A DNA stretch of 64,000 nt from HXMU1420-13 sp965601825 (GTDB taxonomy: Bacteria > Bacteroidota > Rhodothermia > Balneolales > Balneolaceae). This document shows positions 51,912 to 61,010 of the stretch, piece by piece (position 1 is the first letter of the stretch; each line of letters begins with the position of its first letter). Made by a program: the position numbers and the translations under genes. Under the pieces are notes generated by a model. That model saw only the letters and a program-made list of their open reading frames with translations, ran no database searches and was not told the DNA's origin. The stretch lies in assembly GCA_965601825.1 (NCBI GenBank), contig OZ271839.1, positions 1,612,001 to 1,676,000 of the forward strand, read 5' to 3'.

Positions 51912-54098
51912 TTAATTGGATTTGATGTTTGCGCCTATTCGACCGCTAGATGGTAATCCGGCGAATGGATCGTTATCACCTTTGATGTCTACCCCAAGTC
52001 GCTGTAAGTATGCAATCAAGGCAATGATTTTCTTATCAGAAGTGATTTCAATTCCATCAACTGTAGAGAATCCATTTTCACGTAAGCCGTTAGCAATTTG
52101 CTCTGCCTGGAATTCAGCATCACGCACTGCAATCTCTTCGTAATTGTCGGCATATGGTACACCTACAGTTCGAAGTGCATTAACTCGATTAGGGATAGTT
52201 TCTAGGTTCATTTCCTGAGTAAGCAGCCATGTGTAAGCTGGCATTAGAGAACCTGGTGATGTTGAAGTTGGATCATACATATGGCGCAGGTGCCATGAAT
52301 CAGGATACTTTCCTCCGATTCGATGTAAATCCGGACCGGTTCGTTTAGATCCCCATAAGAATGGATGATCATAAACAAACTCCCCTGCTTTAGAGTACTC
52401 ACCAAATCGTTCTGTTTCAGAACGGAAAGGTCGAATCATTTGAGAATGACAATTATTACATCCTTCGGAGATGTAGATATCCCGACCTTCAATCTCAAGT
52501 GGTGTATATGGTTTCACACTCTCAATGGTTGGAATGTTTGACTCTACCAGTGCAGTAGGCATGTATTCAACGATTCCGCCGATCAAAATTGATACTAGTA
52601 CAAGAAGTGTAAATTGAAGTGGTTTTCCTTCAAGGCGTCTATGCCATTTTTCTTTATGACCAGCAGCAGGATCTATCAATGCAGGTGCTTGAGCTTCTTC
52701 CTCTGCTACAAGACTTCCACTGAATGCTGTTTTAATCAAGTTATAAGCACCAATTACAGAACCGATGATAAACATTGTTCCACCAATTGTTCTCAATATG
52801 TAGAAAGGAACTAACTGAGTAACAGTTTCTAAGAAGTTTGGATACTGTAAGAAACCTTCAGCCGTGAATTGCTTCCACATTAAACTCTGAGTGATTCCAC
52901 CCCAGTACATCGGTATAATGTAGAAGATGGCGCCAAGGGTTGCGAACCAGAAATGCAGGTTTGCAAGCTTAACAGAGAATAGTTTGGTCTTGTAAATCTT
53001 TGGTGTGATGTAATACAACATCGCAAAAGTAAGACCACCATTCCACATTAGAGCACCATTATGCACGTGACCAATGATGTAATCGGTGTAGTGAGCAATC
53101 GCATTCACATTGGCAATTGAAAGCATTGGGCCTTCAAAAGTTACCATACCGTATGAAGTTACCCCAACAACTAAGAACTTCAGTACAGGATCTTCACGAA
53201 CGCGATCCCAGGCCCCACGTAATGTCAAAAGACCGTTCAACATACCACCCCAACTAGGCGCAATCAGCATTACACTAAATACTGTTCCAAGAGCTTGTGC
53301 CCAACCCGGCAGTGAAGTATAAAGCAGGTGATGCGGTCCAGCCCAGATGTAAATGAAAATCAGAGACCAGAAGTGAACAATGGATAATCGATAAGAGAAT
53401 ATTGGTCGATTTGCAGCCTTAGGAATGAAGTAGTACATAATTCCCAAAAACGGAGTAGTTAGAAAGAATGCTACTGCATTATGACCGTACCACCATTGAA
53501 CTAATGCATCTTGAACACCCGCGTAAAGCGAATAACTTTTTAGCATAGTTGCAGGTACTTCAAAAGAATTCACAACGTGCAGAACAGCAACTGTTACAAA
53601 TGTTGCGATATAAAACCAGATGGCCACATAAATGTGCTTTTCACGGCGCTTCATGATTGTCATAATCATATTTACACCGAATACCACCCAGATTAACGTG
53701 ATTGCAATGTCAATTGGCCATTCAAGTTCAGCGTATTCCTTACTGGTTGTGATACCAAATGGAAGTGTTAAAACTGCTGAAAGGATGATAGCTTGCCATC
53801 CCCAAAAATGAACTTGACTAAGAATCGGACTCCACATTGGAGTTTTACACAATCTAGGAAGTGAATAATACACTCCATAGAAAATTGCATTCCCTGCGAA
53901 GGCAAAGATCACCGCATTAGTATGTAATGGGCGAAGTCGACCGTAAGATAATTCCGGGATGAACCCAAGAAAATCAGGGAGGAAGAGTTTGAGAGCGATA
54001 ATCAGACCCACTAAGAATCCAATTACCCCGAAAGTAAGAGACGCAATCCCGAAATTGCGAACTATTTTATTGTCGTAATGAAAGGTATCCATCGACAT
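51912..54098 (-). CDS. ccoNO: Fused cbb3 oxidase subunits CcoN-CcoO
   Basis: 728 residues. Residues 1 to about 490 are the catalytic CcoN: haem/copper ligands in RPLHTNAVIF, WWYGHNAVAFFL, WAGPHHLLYTSLP and GHVHNGALMWNG, over twelve or so helices. A linker helix (FTLLVLVSILIGGIVEY) leads to CcoO (about 530-728), a mono-haem cytochrome c with CNNCHSQM and methionine ligand in GSLMPAYTW. It reduces oxygen to water with high affinity and pumps protons. The fusion is in frame with no stop, so it is a real single protein; such fusions are known in Bacteroidota. Confidence 0.97.
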   Translation of the reverse strand: MSMDTFHYDNKIVRNFGIASLTFGVIGFLVGLIIALKLFLPDFLGFIPELSYGRLRPLHTNAVIFAFAGNAIFYGVYYSLPRLCKTPMWSPILSQVHFWGWQAIILSAVLTLPFGITTSKEYAELEWPIDIAITLIWVVFGVNMIMTIMKRREKHIYVAIWFYIATFVTVAVLHVVNSFEVPATMLKSYSLYAGVQDALVQWWYGHNAVAFFLTTPFLGIMYYFIPKAANRPIFSYRLSIVHFWSLIFIYIWAGPHHLLYTSLPGWAQALGTVFSVMLIAPSWGGMLNGLLTLRGAWDRVREDPVLKFLVVGVTSYGMVTFEGPMLSIANVNAIAHYTDYIIGHVHNGALMWNGGLTFAMLYYITPKIYKTKLFSVKLANLHFWFATLGAIFYIIPMYWGGITQSLMWKQFTAEGFLQYPNFLETVTQLVPFYILRTIGGTMFIIGSVIGAYNLIKTAFSGSLVAEEEAQAPALIDPAAGHKEKWHRRLEGKPLQFTLLVLVSILIGGIVEYMPTALVESNIPTIESVKPYTPLEIEGRDIYISEGCNNCHSQMIRPFRSETERFGEYSKAGEFVYDHPFLWGSKRTGPDLHRIGGKYPDSWHLRHMYDPTSTSPGSLMPAYTWLLTQEMNLETIPNRVNALRTVGVPYADNYEEIAVRDAEFQAEQIANGLRENGFSTVDGIEITSDKKIIALIAYLQRLGVDIKGDNDPFAGLPSSGRIGANIKSN

Positions 54099-54100
54099 GG

Positions 54101-54283
54101 TTATTCCCCTCGTTTTGTTAGCGTTTGATTTTTGTTGTTTGAAGTTTCGTTGTCGAAAAGCATGCGAATTCCGGGTGTTTGAGGATCATCAAATTGTCCT
54201 GATTTAACAGCCCAGAAAAAGGCATACAAAAAGGCGAGCGCCACAATCAGACTAAAGAGTATTAGAAAAATGATTACGCCCAT
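54101..54283 (-). CDS. ccoS: cbb3 oxidase assembly protein CcoS
   Basis: 60 residues: a membrane helix (IIFLILFSLIVALAFLYAFFWAV) followed by KSGQFDDPQTPGIRMLFD, the family hallmark. CcoS is needed for cofactor insertion into cbb3 oxidase. The start overlaps the end of ccoI by 10 bases and ccoNO begins 2 bases after its stop. Confidence 0.92.
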   Translation of the reverse strand: MGVIIFLILFSLIVALAFLYAFFWAVKSGQFDDPQTPGIRMLFDNETSNNKNQTLTKRGE

Positions 54284-56718
54284 ATCTTCAATTTCATTTG
54301 GTTGGCTTTAATACGCGTGGCAATGTTTGTGAAAGCCATAACGCTGACTGAACTTAGCGGCATAATAATAGCCGCAATAAGTGGTGATAAATGACCGGTG
54401 ATGGCAAAACCAAGTCCGGTTAAGTTGTACAAAAGGGATATGCCAAAACTGGCAAGAATTATATTGAATGCAGATCGACTGAAATCCACTAATTGGCCAA
54501 TATTTTCCATGGAATCGGATTCCGCGATTGCATCACATGCCGGTGAAAAAGCACTCATATCATCGGAAATGGCGATACCGAAGTCACTGTTTTTTAGTGC
54601 TCCGGCATCGTTAAGTCCATCTCCTATCATCACAACATGCTCGTTTTGATCATGCAACTGATCAATAAACTCTAGTTTTTCAATTGGGGATTGGTTGAAT
54701 AGCATTCCATTCCATGATGGATAGGCTTCCATTAGTTTTTTGCTCTCGGCTTCATTGTCGCCAGAGATCAAATAAGTATCATGGTTCTTACCAAGTTGAC
54801 TCAGAAGTGGAGAGATACCTTCTCTAATTCTATTCTCGAGTAAATAGGCACCTTTATAATCACCGGAGATCATTACATGTACTAAAGAACCAGCAGTGTT
54901 TGTCCTTACAAAACCGGGAATGCTACATTCACATTGATCTTGCAAAAAGTTTTTACTACCAACAATTACTTCTCGATCATCAAATGTGGCTTTAATACCT
55001 TTTCCAGCAATTTCTGTAACCTCTTTTGGCGAAGTGTACTCCGATAATGCCAATTCACTGGCGATAATTTTCGAAAGGGGATGTATAGATTGCTTAACGG
55101 TAGATTTAATCAGGTTTTTATCCGAATTGTTTAAATCATCACCTATAAAACGAACTTGTGATTTTTCAGATTCAGTAATAGTACCCGTCTTATCAAATAC
55201 AAAGGCAGTTGCTTTACTTAAAGACTCAAGTACATTTGTACTTCTAACATAAAGTCCATTTAGTGAAAGGATATTTACAGCTGCACCCAATGTGAAAGGT
55301 GTAGAAAGTGCAAGAGCACAAGGGCAAGCAACGATTAAAACAGCGGTAAATATGGTAAATGCCTGGCCGGAATCAATTGAAAGCCAGACAATTAAAGAGG
55401 CTACAGCGATTACAAGTACCGTAAGAGTAAAATACGGACTTATACGATCTGCAAATGTCGTGATGTTTTTATCAGTTTCAGAATTACTAAAAGCTTCATT
55501 TTCCCAAAGTTGAGTGAGGTAACTGTGTTCAACTTTTTTGGCAACTAAAAACTCAGCATTACAACCTATAATTTTACCACCGGCAAATACTTTAGTGCCT
55601 CGAGTTACGGAAACAGGTTCTGTTTCACCGGTGATGAAACTGTAATCAATTGCGGCCTGATCAGACTCTAAAACCGCATCAGCAGGTATTAATTCCTGAT
55701 TTCTAACAATGATATGATCACCAATTTCTAATTTGGTAACAGGTATAGAGATTTCAGAATGTGCACTTTTCTTGATAACTGAAATTGGCAGATATGAACG
55801 GAAATCACGATCAAAAGAAAGACGATCGAAAGTTTTTTGTTGAACTACTTTTCCGATCAACAAGAAAAAGATAAAACCAGTGAATGAGTCAAAATACCCC
55901 GCACCAGTTCCACTAAGGATTTCATAGAGACTACGACCAAATAATGCCATAATCCCGATAGAAATAGGAACATCAAGATTAACACCACGCTGACTTAACG
56001 CTGCCCAGGCTGATTTTAGATAATCGATACTGCTATAAAACAGCACAGGAATAGCAAGAAGGATGTTTAATCCTCCAAAAAAATACCGGAACATCTCAGA
56101 GGATCCAGATTGATCCATTTTGAGATATTCCGGAAAACTGAACAACATGATATTGCCAAAACAGAAACCGGCTACCCCTAATTTAAGCCATAGACTGCGA
56201 TCAACGCTTCCCGTCTGTTTTTCATCAAGTTGTTCTAGTTTTAGGTTAGGCTCGTATCCTATCGTTGTTAATAATTCAACAATCGAACGAAGACTTGTCT
56301 TCGAGTCATCATATATAATGGTGACTGTTCGTTTTAGAAAATTGACGGTTCCTTTTAGGATTCCATTATCAATATTTCCAAGATTCTCTAATAGCCAGAC
56401 ACAGCTTGTGCAATGGATATTAGGAATAAAGAAAGTAATGGAAGTAGTTGATCCATTTTTGAAATCCACCAATTTGTGCTCTACTTCCTGATCTTGTAAA
56501 TATTCAAAACGTTTTCTTTCTACACCTACTTTAACTGAATTTCCTGCATTTTCATCGAATTCGTAATAATTACAAAGGTTATTCCCATCAAGAATCTGGT
56601 AGACTGTTTTGCAACCTTCACAACAGAAGGATTTTTCCTCAATGGTTATTGCTTGATCATCGCAAGACTCACCACAGTGAAAGCATTTTTCCTTTGATAT
56701 GACTTCATGCTGCTGCAA
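54274..56718 (-). CDS. ccoI: Copper P1B-type ATPase CcoI (FixI)
   Basis: 814 residues. An N-terminal cysteine-rich segment (CFHCGESC, FCCEGCKTVYQIL) precedes a heavy-metal domain (IHCTSCVWLL near 104), membrane helices with the metal-site VACPCALALSTP near 470, the phosphorylation DKTGT near 510, and the hinge GDGLNDAGAL near 700. It exports copper for insertion into the oxidase. The N-terminal double cluster is typical of the FixI/CcoI branch. Starts directly after the rrf2 gene. Confidence 0.95.
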   Translation of the reverse strand: MQQHEVISKEKCFHCGESCDDQAITIEEKSFCCEGCKTVYQILDGNNLCNYYEFDENAGNSVKVGVERKRFEYLQDQEVEHKLVDFKNGSTTSITFFIPNIHCTSCVWLLENLGNIDNGILKGTVNFLKRTVTIIYDDSKTSLRSIVELLTTIGYEPNLKLEQLDEKQTGSVDRSLWLKLGVAGFCFGNIMLFSFPEYLKMDQSGSSEMFRYFFGGLNILLAIPVLFYSSIDYLKSAWAALSQRGVNLDVPISIGIMALFGRSLYEILSGTGAGYFDSFTGFIFFLLIGKVVQQKTFDRLSFDRDFRSYLPISVIKKSAHSEISIPVTKLEIGDHIIVRNQELIPADAVLESDQAAIDYSFITGETEPVSVTRGTKVFAGGKIIGCNAEFLVAKKVEHSYLTQLWENEAFSNSETDKNITTFADRISPYFTLTVLVIAVASLIVWLSIDSGQAFTIFTAVLIVACPCALALSTPFTLGAAVNILSLNGLYVRSTNVLESLSKATAFVFDKTGTITESEKSQVRFIGDDLNNSDKNLIKSTVKQSIHPLSKIIASELALSEYTSPKEVTEIAGKGIKATFDDREVIVGSKNFLQDQCECSIPGFVRTNTAGSLVHVMISGDYKGAYLLENRIREGISPLLSQLGKNHDTYLISGDNEAESKKLMEAYPSWNGMLFNQSPIEKLEFIDQLHDQNEHVVMIGDGLNDAGALKNSDFGIAISDDMSAFSPACDAIAESDSMENIGQLVDFSRSAFNIILASFGISLLYNLTGLGFAITGHLSPLIAAIIMPLSSVSVMAFTNIATRIKANQMKLKIWA

Positions 56719-57171
56719 TTATCCAATCCCACTTGCAAATGAAAGGCGTTCATCAAACCATGCCTTGCTCATCAATTTTTCAGCATCGTCAAAATTCGTC
56801 TCCATTAACCATTGCTTGATGTTCTCACGTTGATCTGACCAGAAGTAATGGAACGGGCATGGTTCAATATGCCCGCAACCTTCAATCCCCATAAAACACG
56901 TTGTAAAAAAGGCTTCGCCATCTATTGCAGAAACCACATCATAAATTGAAATATCTGCTAGAGGACGAGCAAGGTAAACACCACCGTTTAAACCTCTCTG
57001 AGATCCAAGTATGCCAGGTCCTTTTAGCTTCGAAAGAATTTGAGAGAGATAAGCTGCTGGACAGTTTAAATTTTTAGCTAATTCAGAAGCCGAAATCACT
57101 TTATTGTCATGCTTCGAAATAGCTATGATTGCCGAAATAGCGTATTGAGCGCCCTGTGAGACTAATTTCAT
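56719..57171 (-). CDS. Rrf2-family transcriptional regulator heading the cbb3 operon
   Basis: 150 residues. A winged helix (YAISAIIAISKHDNKVISASELAKNLN begins the domain; LSKLKGPGILGSQRGLNGGVYL contains the wing) is followed by three cysteines, C-x6-C-x5-C in TCFMGIEGCGHIEPCPF, suitable for an iron-sulfur cluster. Being first in the operon and next to ccoI, it probably adjusts cbb3 expression to oxygen, nitric oxide or iron state. A symmetric site at its own promoter suggests autoregulation. Confidence 0.9.
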   Translation of the reverse strand: MKLVSQGAQYAISAIIAISKHDNKVISASELAKNLNCPAAYLSQILSKLKGPGILGSQRGLNGGVYLARPLADISIYDVVSAIDGEAFFTTCFMGIEGCGHIEPCPFHYFWSDQRENIKQWLMETNFDDAEKLMSKAWFDERLSFASGIG

Positions 57172-57187
57172 ATCCTCTATTTAATTC

Positions 57188-57245
57188 TAATATTCATATT
57201 CGAATATCGATATTAGATTTTAAGAACCTGTAAAAACAAAGTCAA
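57188..57245 (-). promoter_or_regulatory. Promoter and candidate Rrf2 operator of the cbb3 operon
   Basis: On the minus strand a -35 TTGACT (57245-57240), 17-base spacer and -10 TAAAAT (57222-57217) match a sigma-70-like promoter. Directly downstream, at the expected transcription start, lies a 28-bp dyad: TAATATTCATATTC (57188-57201) against GAATATCGATATTA (57202-57215), 12 of 14 positions symmetric, centre TTCGAA. A repressor bound there would block initiation. It is 17 bases from the rrf2 ATG. Confidence 0.6.
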
Positions 57246-57408
57246 CGGAGGAATAAAAAAACCTTTATTTAGAACAATTCTATTAATGCAATAACTCTGA
57301 ACCGTATTTTCCAAAGTGAGGATAACCTGTGGAAAAGAAGCCCATCATTAAAGACAAAATCGTCGTATTTTCTGCCCTTCATTTCAAACGCAATTGCAGA
57401 ATCACATT

Positions 57409-59646
57409 ATGGCTCAACCCATTACACACGAACCAGAAGTTACATTAGAGATAGCTTTAGATCACGGTTTAACTGAAGATGAATTTGGCTGGATAAAAGA
57501 AAGATTAGGTAGAAACCCATCATTCACTGAAATTGGAGTATACTCTGTAATGTGGAGTGAGCATTGCTCTTATAAAAATTCCATTATTGAGCTAAAGAAA
57601 TTGCCACGCGATGGTGAGCATTTACTTGTAGAAGCAGGAGAAGAGAATGCAGGTTTGGTTGATATTGGTGGGGGACTTGGTTGCGCATTCAAAATTGAAA
57701 GTCATAATCACCCATCGGCAGTTGAACCTTATCAGGGTGCAGCAACAGGTGTTGGTGGGATTCATCGTGATATCTTTACAATGGGAGCTCGTCCTGTTGC
57801 AAGTTTGAATTCATTGCGCTTTGGAAGTATGGAAACACCAAGAGTTCGCTATCTATTAGATGGAGTTGTTCGTGGTATTGGTGATTATGGAAACTCATTC
57901 GGTATCCCGGTTATTGGTGGTGAGGTATATTTTGATGAGAGTTACGAGGGTAATCCACTCGTTAATGCAATGAGTATCGGGATTGTAAAAGCCGGTGAGA
58001 CCGCATCTGCTATTGCGAAAGGAATTGGTAATCCTGTAATAATAGTTGGAGCGAGTACAGGCCGTGATGGAATTCATGGTGCTACTTTTGCATCCGAAGA
58101 AATCAGTGAAGAAAGTGAAGCTAAACGACCAAGTGTTCAGGTTGGTGATCCATTTACTGAGAAGTTATTACTTGAAGCAAGCCTTGAAGCCTTAAAAACC
58201 GGCGCTGTAGTAGGTATGCAGGATATGGGAGCTGCAGGTATCGCTTGTTCCACCAGTGAGATGACTGCAAAAGGTGAACAAGGAATGTTGGTTGATTTAG
58301 ATAAAGTACCTGCTCGTGAAGAAGGAATGACCGCTTACGAGTTACTTCTTTCTGAAAGTCAGGAGCGTATGTTGATTGTTGCTGAGAAGGGCAGAGAACA
58401 GGAAATCATCGATATATATGAGAAATGGGACCTTCACGGAGTAGTAATCGGTGAGGTTGTTGACGGCGATAAAGTAACTTACATGAAAGAAGGTGAGGTA
58501 AAAGCCGAGATTCCTGCCGAACATTTAGTACTCGGAGGAGGGGCTCCTCAATATATCCGTGAGACTAAAAGGCCAAGTTACTTAGAAGAGACTCAGAATT
58601 TCGATATCAGCTCTTTGGATCACCCTACTGATCATGTAGATACAATTAAGAAATTATTGAACTCACCAAATATTGCTTCAAAAAGATGGGTTCACGAACA
58701 ATACGACACAACGGTTAGAACAAATACTGTAACGGCACCAGGTGCTTCTGATTCTGGTGTAATTCGCATTAAAGAATCGAATCGAGGTTTAGTAGCTAAA
58801 ACAGATTGTAATGGTAGATATGTGTACTTGAATCCACGTCGAGGCGGACAAATAGCAGTCATAGAATCTGCTCGAAATGTAGTTTGTTCTGGTGGTCGAC
58901 CTTTAGCAATAACAAATTGCCTGAACTTTGGAAATCCGTATAAGCCAGAAGTATACTGGACATTCAAAGAAGCATTAGCTGGAATGGGTGATGCATGCCG
59001 TGCATTAAATACACCAGTTACTGGTGGAAATGTGAGTTTTTATAATGAAAACCCTGATTCTGCAATTTTCCCATCACCGATTATTGGAATGCTTGGTCTA
59101 ATTGAAGATGTCGAAAATCACACCACAACTCCAGGATTAAAAGCTGACGGAGATCTTTTAATCTATATTGGAGCTGATAGAAAAGGACTTGGTGCTACTG
59201 AATATCTAAAAGTAATTCATGGCTTAACAACAGGTGATTCTCCTGAATTAGACATCGATTTTGAAGTAAAATTACAAAATGCACTTCTCGAAGCTATCCA
59301 ATCTGGTCTGATCACAGCTGCTCATGATATTTCTGATGGTGGTCTTTCTATTGCTATCGCTGAAATGTGCATTTTTGGAAAAATGGGTGCCAGCGTAGAT
59401 TTATCTAAAGTGGGTGGAAACACACATGAAGTTCTATTCAGCGAAGCTCAGTCTGGTGTGGTTATTTCTGTTGGTTCTGAGAATGTTAATCAAGTTATGA
59501 CTCACTTCAGTAACGCTGATATCCCTGCAATTGAATTGGGTAAAGCTGGTGGCTCAGCATTATCGATTGCTGGATTAGCTGATTTGGATGTTAATGAAAT
59601 GGCTGATATTCACGATTCAGTGATATCTAATGTTATGGATGTATAA
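57409..59646 (+). CDS. purL: Phosphoribosylformylglycinamidine synthase subunit PurL (small type)
   Basis: 745 residues from ATG 57409 (MAQPITHEPEVTLEIALDHGL); a TTG at 57394 would add five residues without support. Length fits the small PurL that works with PurS and PurQ. Motifs: MWSEHCSYKNSI, FKIESHNHPSAVEPYQGAATGVGGI near residue 94 (the catalytic histidine lies in SHNHPS), MQDMGAAGIACSTSEM and TNCLNFGNPYKPEV. It makes formylglycinamidine ribonucleotide in purine synthesis. purS and purQ are not in the window. Confidence 0.97.
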   Translation: MAQPITHEPEVTLEIALDHGLTEDEFGWIKERLGRNPSFTEIGVYSVMWSEHCSYKNSIIELKKLPRDGEHLLVEAGEENAGLVDIGGGLGCAFKIESHNHPSAVEPYQGAATGVGGIHRDIFTMGARPVASLNSLRFGSMETPRVRYLLDGVVRGIGDYGNSFGIPVIGGEVYFDESYEGNPLVNAMSIGIVKAGETASAIAKGIGNPVIIVGASTGRDGIHGATFASEEISEESEAKRPSVQVGDPFTEKLLLEASLEALKTGAVVGMQDMGAAGIACSTSEMTAKGEQGMLVDLDKVPAREEGMTAYELLLSESQERMLIVAEKGREQEIIDIYEKWDLHGVVIGEVVDGDKVTYMKEGEVKAEIPAEHLVLGGGAPQYIRETKRPSYLEETQNFDISSLDHPTDHVDTIKKLLNSPNIASKRWVHEQYDTTVRTNTVTAPGASDSGVIRIKESNRGLVAKTDCNGRYVYLNPRRGGQIAVIESARNVVCSGGRPLAITNCLNFGNPYKPEVYWTFKEALAGMGDACRALNTPVTGGNVSFYNENPDSAIFPSPIIGMLGLIEDVENHTTTPGLKADGDLLIYIGADRKGLGATEYLKVIHGLTTGDSPELDIDFEVKLQNALLEAIQSGLITAAHDISDGGLSIAIAEMCIFGKMGASVDLSKVGGNTHEVLFSEAQSGVVISVGSENVNQVMTHFSNADIPAIELGKAGGSALSIAGLADLDVNEMADIHDSVISNVMDV

Positions 59647-59714
59647 AAGCATTTTATCACTTTAATTTTATCTCGACAGATATTTTTCATACTGTGTAGA
59701 CTAAAAGGTCGTCT

Positions 59715-60221
59715 ATGAAAGTATTTGTTACATTAGTATTCTTATCAATATCAACGTGGGTATTCGCTCAAACCGAATCTCCAGAAACCTATTTTGACTT
59801 TTGGGTGGGAAACTGGGAAGTAAGCTGGGACGAGGGAGACGGCCAGATTGGTAAGGGCACAAATCTGATTGAGAAAACTTTAGATGGTCAAGTAATTCAG
59901 GAGAACTTCAGAATATTGGAAGGGAATCAAGCTGGTTTTAAAGGCACTTCTCTTTCAGTATATAATCCCCAAACTCAAACCTGGAAACAGGCTTGGGCTG
60001 ATAATCAAGGTGGATATTTTGACTTTACAGGTATCACCGAAAATGATCAGCGAATATTTCAGACCATGGAAAGAGAACTTGCCGACGGTCGCAAAATGAT
60101 TCAAAGAATGCGGTTTTATGATATCACTGAAAAGAGTTTAATGTGGGATTGGGAAACTTCATTTGATGGGGGAGAAACATGGGCATTGGCCTGGAGAATT
60201 AACTATTCGAAAATTAACTAG
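59715..60221 (+). CDS. Exported DUF1579-like protein
   Basis: 168 residues with a signal peptide ending STWVFAQ. The mature part starts with TYFDFWVGNWEVSWDEGDGQ and ends SLMWDWETSFDGGETWALAWRINY, an eight-strand lipocalin-like pattern shared with DUF1579-type proteins. Function unknown. It sits 68 bases after purL and 75 before the SDR gene, with no terminator visible on either side. Confidence 0.65.
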   Translation: MKVFVTLVFLSISTWVFAQTESPETYFDFWVGNWEVSWDEGDGQIGKGTNLIEKTLDGQVIQENFRILEGNQAGFKGTSLSVYNPQTQTWKQAWADNQGGYFDFTGITENDQRIFQTMERELADGRKMIQRMRFYDITEKSLMWDWETSFDGGETWALAWRINYSKIN

Positions 60222-60296
60222 TTTTCTCCTGTAGGAACGAATCACTATAAAATTCTCATTTCTTGGTTTGACTATTCATCAAGAAAGAAGAGAACA

Positions 60297-61010
60297 TTGA
60301 AAAATAAAATTGTATTGGTTGTTGGCGGAACCGGTGGAATTGGAACTGCCATTGCACAAGATTTATCATCAAAAGGTGCAAGAGTAATAATTGCTGGGAG
60401 AAATCGAACTAAAGCAGAGGAAGTTGCACAAGATTTAAATGCGAATGGCGGTGATGCTTATGCGATAGATGTTGATGTCACAAACCCGGCTTCAGTAAAA
60501 AATCTCGCTGATCAGGTTTCTACAGGACTTGGTAAAATTGATATTCTTGTGAATGCATTTGGTCAGGGAATTATTCAACCAATCAAAGACATCAATCCAA
60601 ATGATGCTAAAGAAGTTATCGATGTAAATGTATTTGGTACAATTCTGGTAACTCAAGTAATGCTTCCCTATTTAAACGAAGGCGCACATGTGCTAATGTT
60701 TCCTGGTACAATGGGTAAGTTTATAATGAGAAATTCATCTGTTTATTCAGCATCGAAGTTTGCTATACAAGGATTCACAAAAGCACTTACAGAAGAGCTA
60801 AAACGAGATAAAGTGAATTTTACGTTATTCTATCTTGGAGGAGTTGATACACCTTTTTGGGATGATGAACGTGTTCAAATGCGAGTTAAAAAAGAAGCAA
60901 TGTTAACTCCAGAAGCAGTAGCAGAAACCGTGGCAGCAACAATCTCGCTACCAGGTTCAGCTGTTGTTAATGAAGTTGTAATGCAGCCAGAGAGCCACCA
61001 ACTAGTTTAA
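60297..61010 (+). CDS. Short-chain dehydrogenase/reductase
   Basis: 237 residues from a TTG start. The cofactor loop is VVGGTGGIG (residues 7-15), NAFG near 87 replaces the usual NNAG, and the catalytic S-Y-K is in NSSVYSASKFAIQ near 147. A basic residue after the second strand (AGRNRTK) suggests NADP. The product and substrate cannot be assigned. Its stop shares TTAA with the stop of the convergent lysine transaminase gene. Confidence 0.88.
   Translation: MKNKIVLVVGGTGGIGTAIAQDLSSKGARVIIAGRNRTKAEEVAQDLNANGGDAYAIDVDVTNPASVKNLADQVSTGLGKIDILVNAFGQGIIQPIKDINPNDAKEVIDVNVFGTILVTQVMLPYLNEGAHVLMFPGTMGKFIMRNSSVYSASKFAIQGFTKALTEELKRDKVNFTLFYLGGVDTPFWDDERVQMRVKKEAMLTPEAVAETVAATISLPGSAVVNEVVMQPESHQLV

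Noticed and set aside
57317..57336. Two near-DnaA-box 9-mers (minus strand TTATCCTCA and TTTTCCACA) upstream of purL, as a possible replication origin
   Set aside because: Each differs from TTATCCACA at one position, there are only two, and no dnaA, dnaN or origin-type repeats are near. Chance or an unrelated site is more likely.
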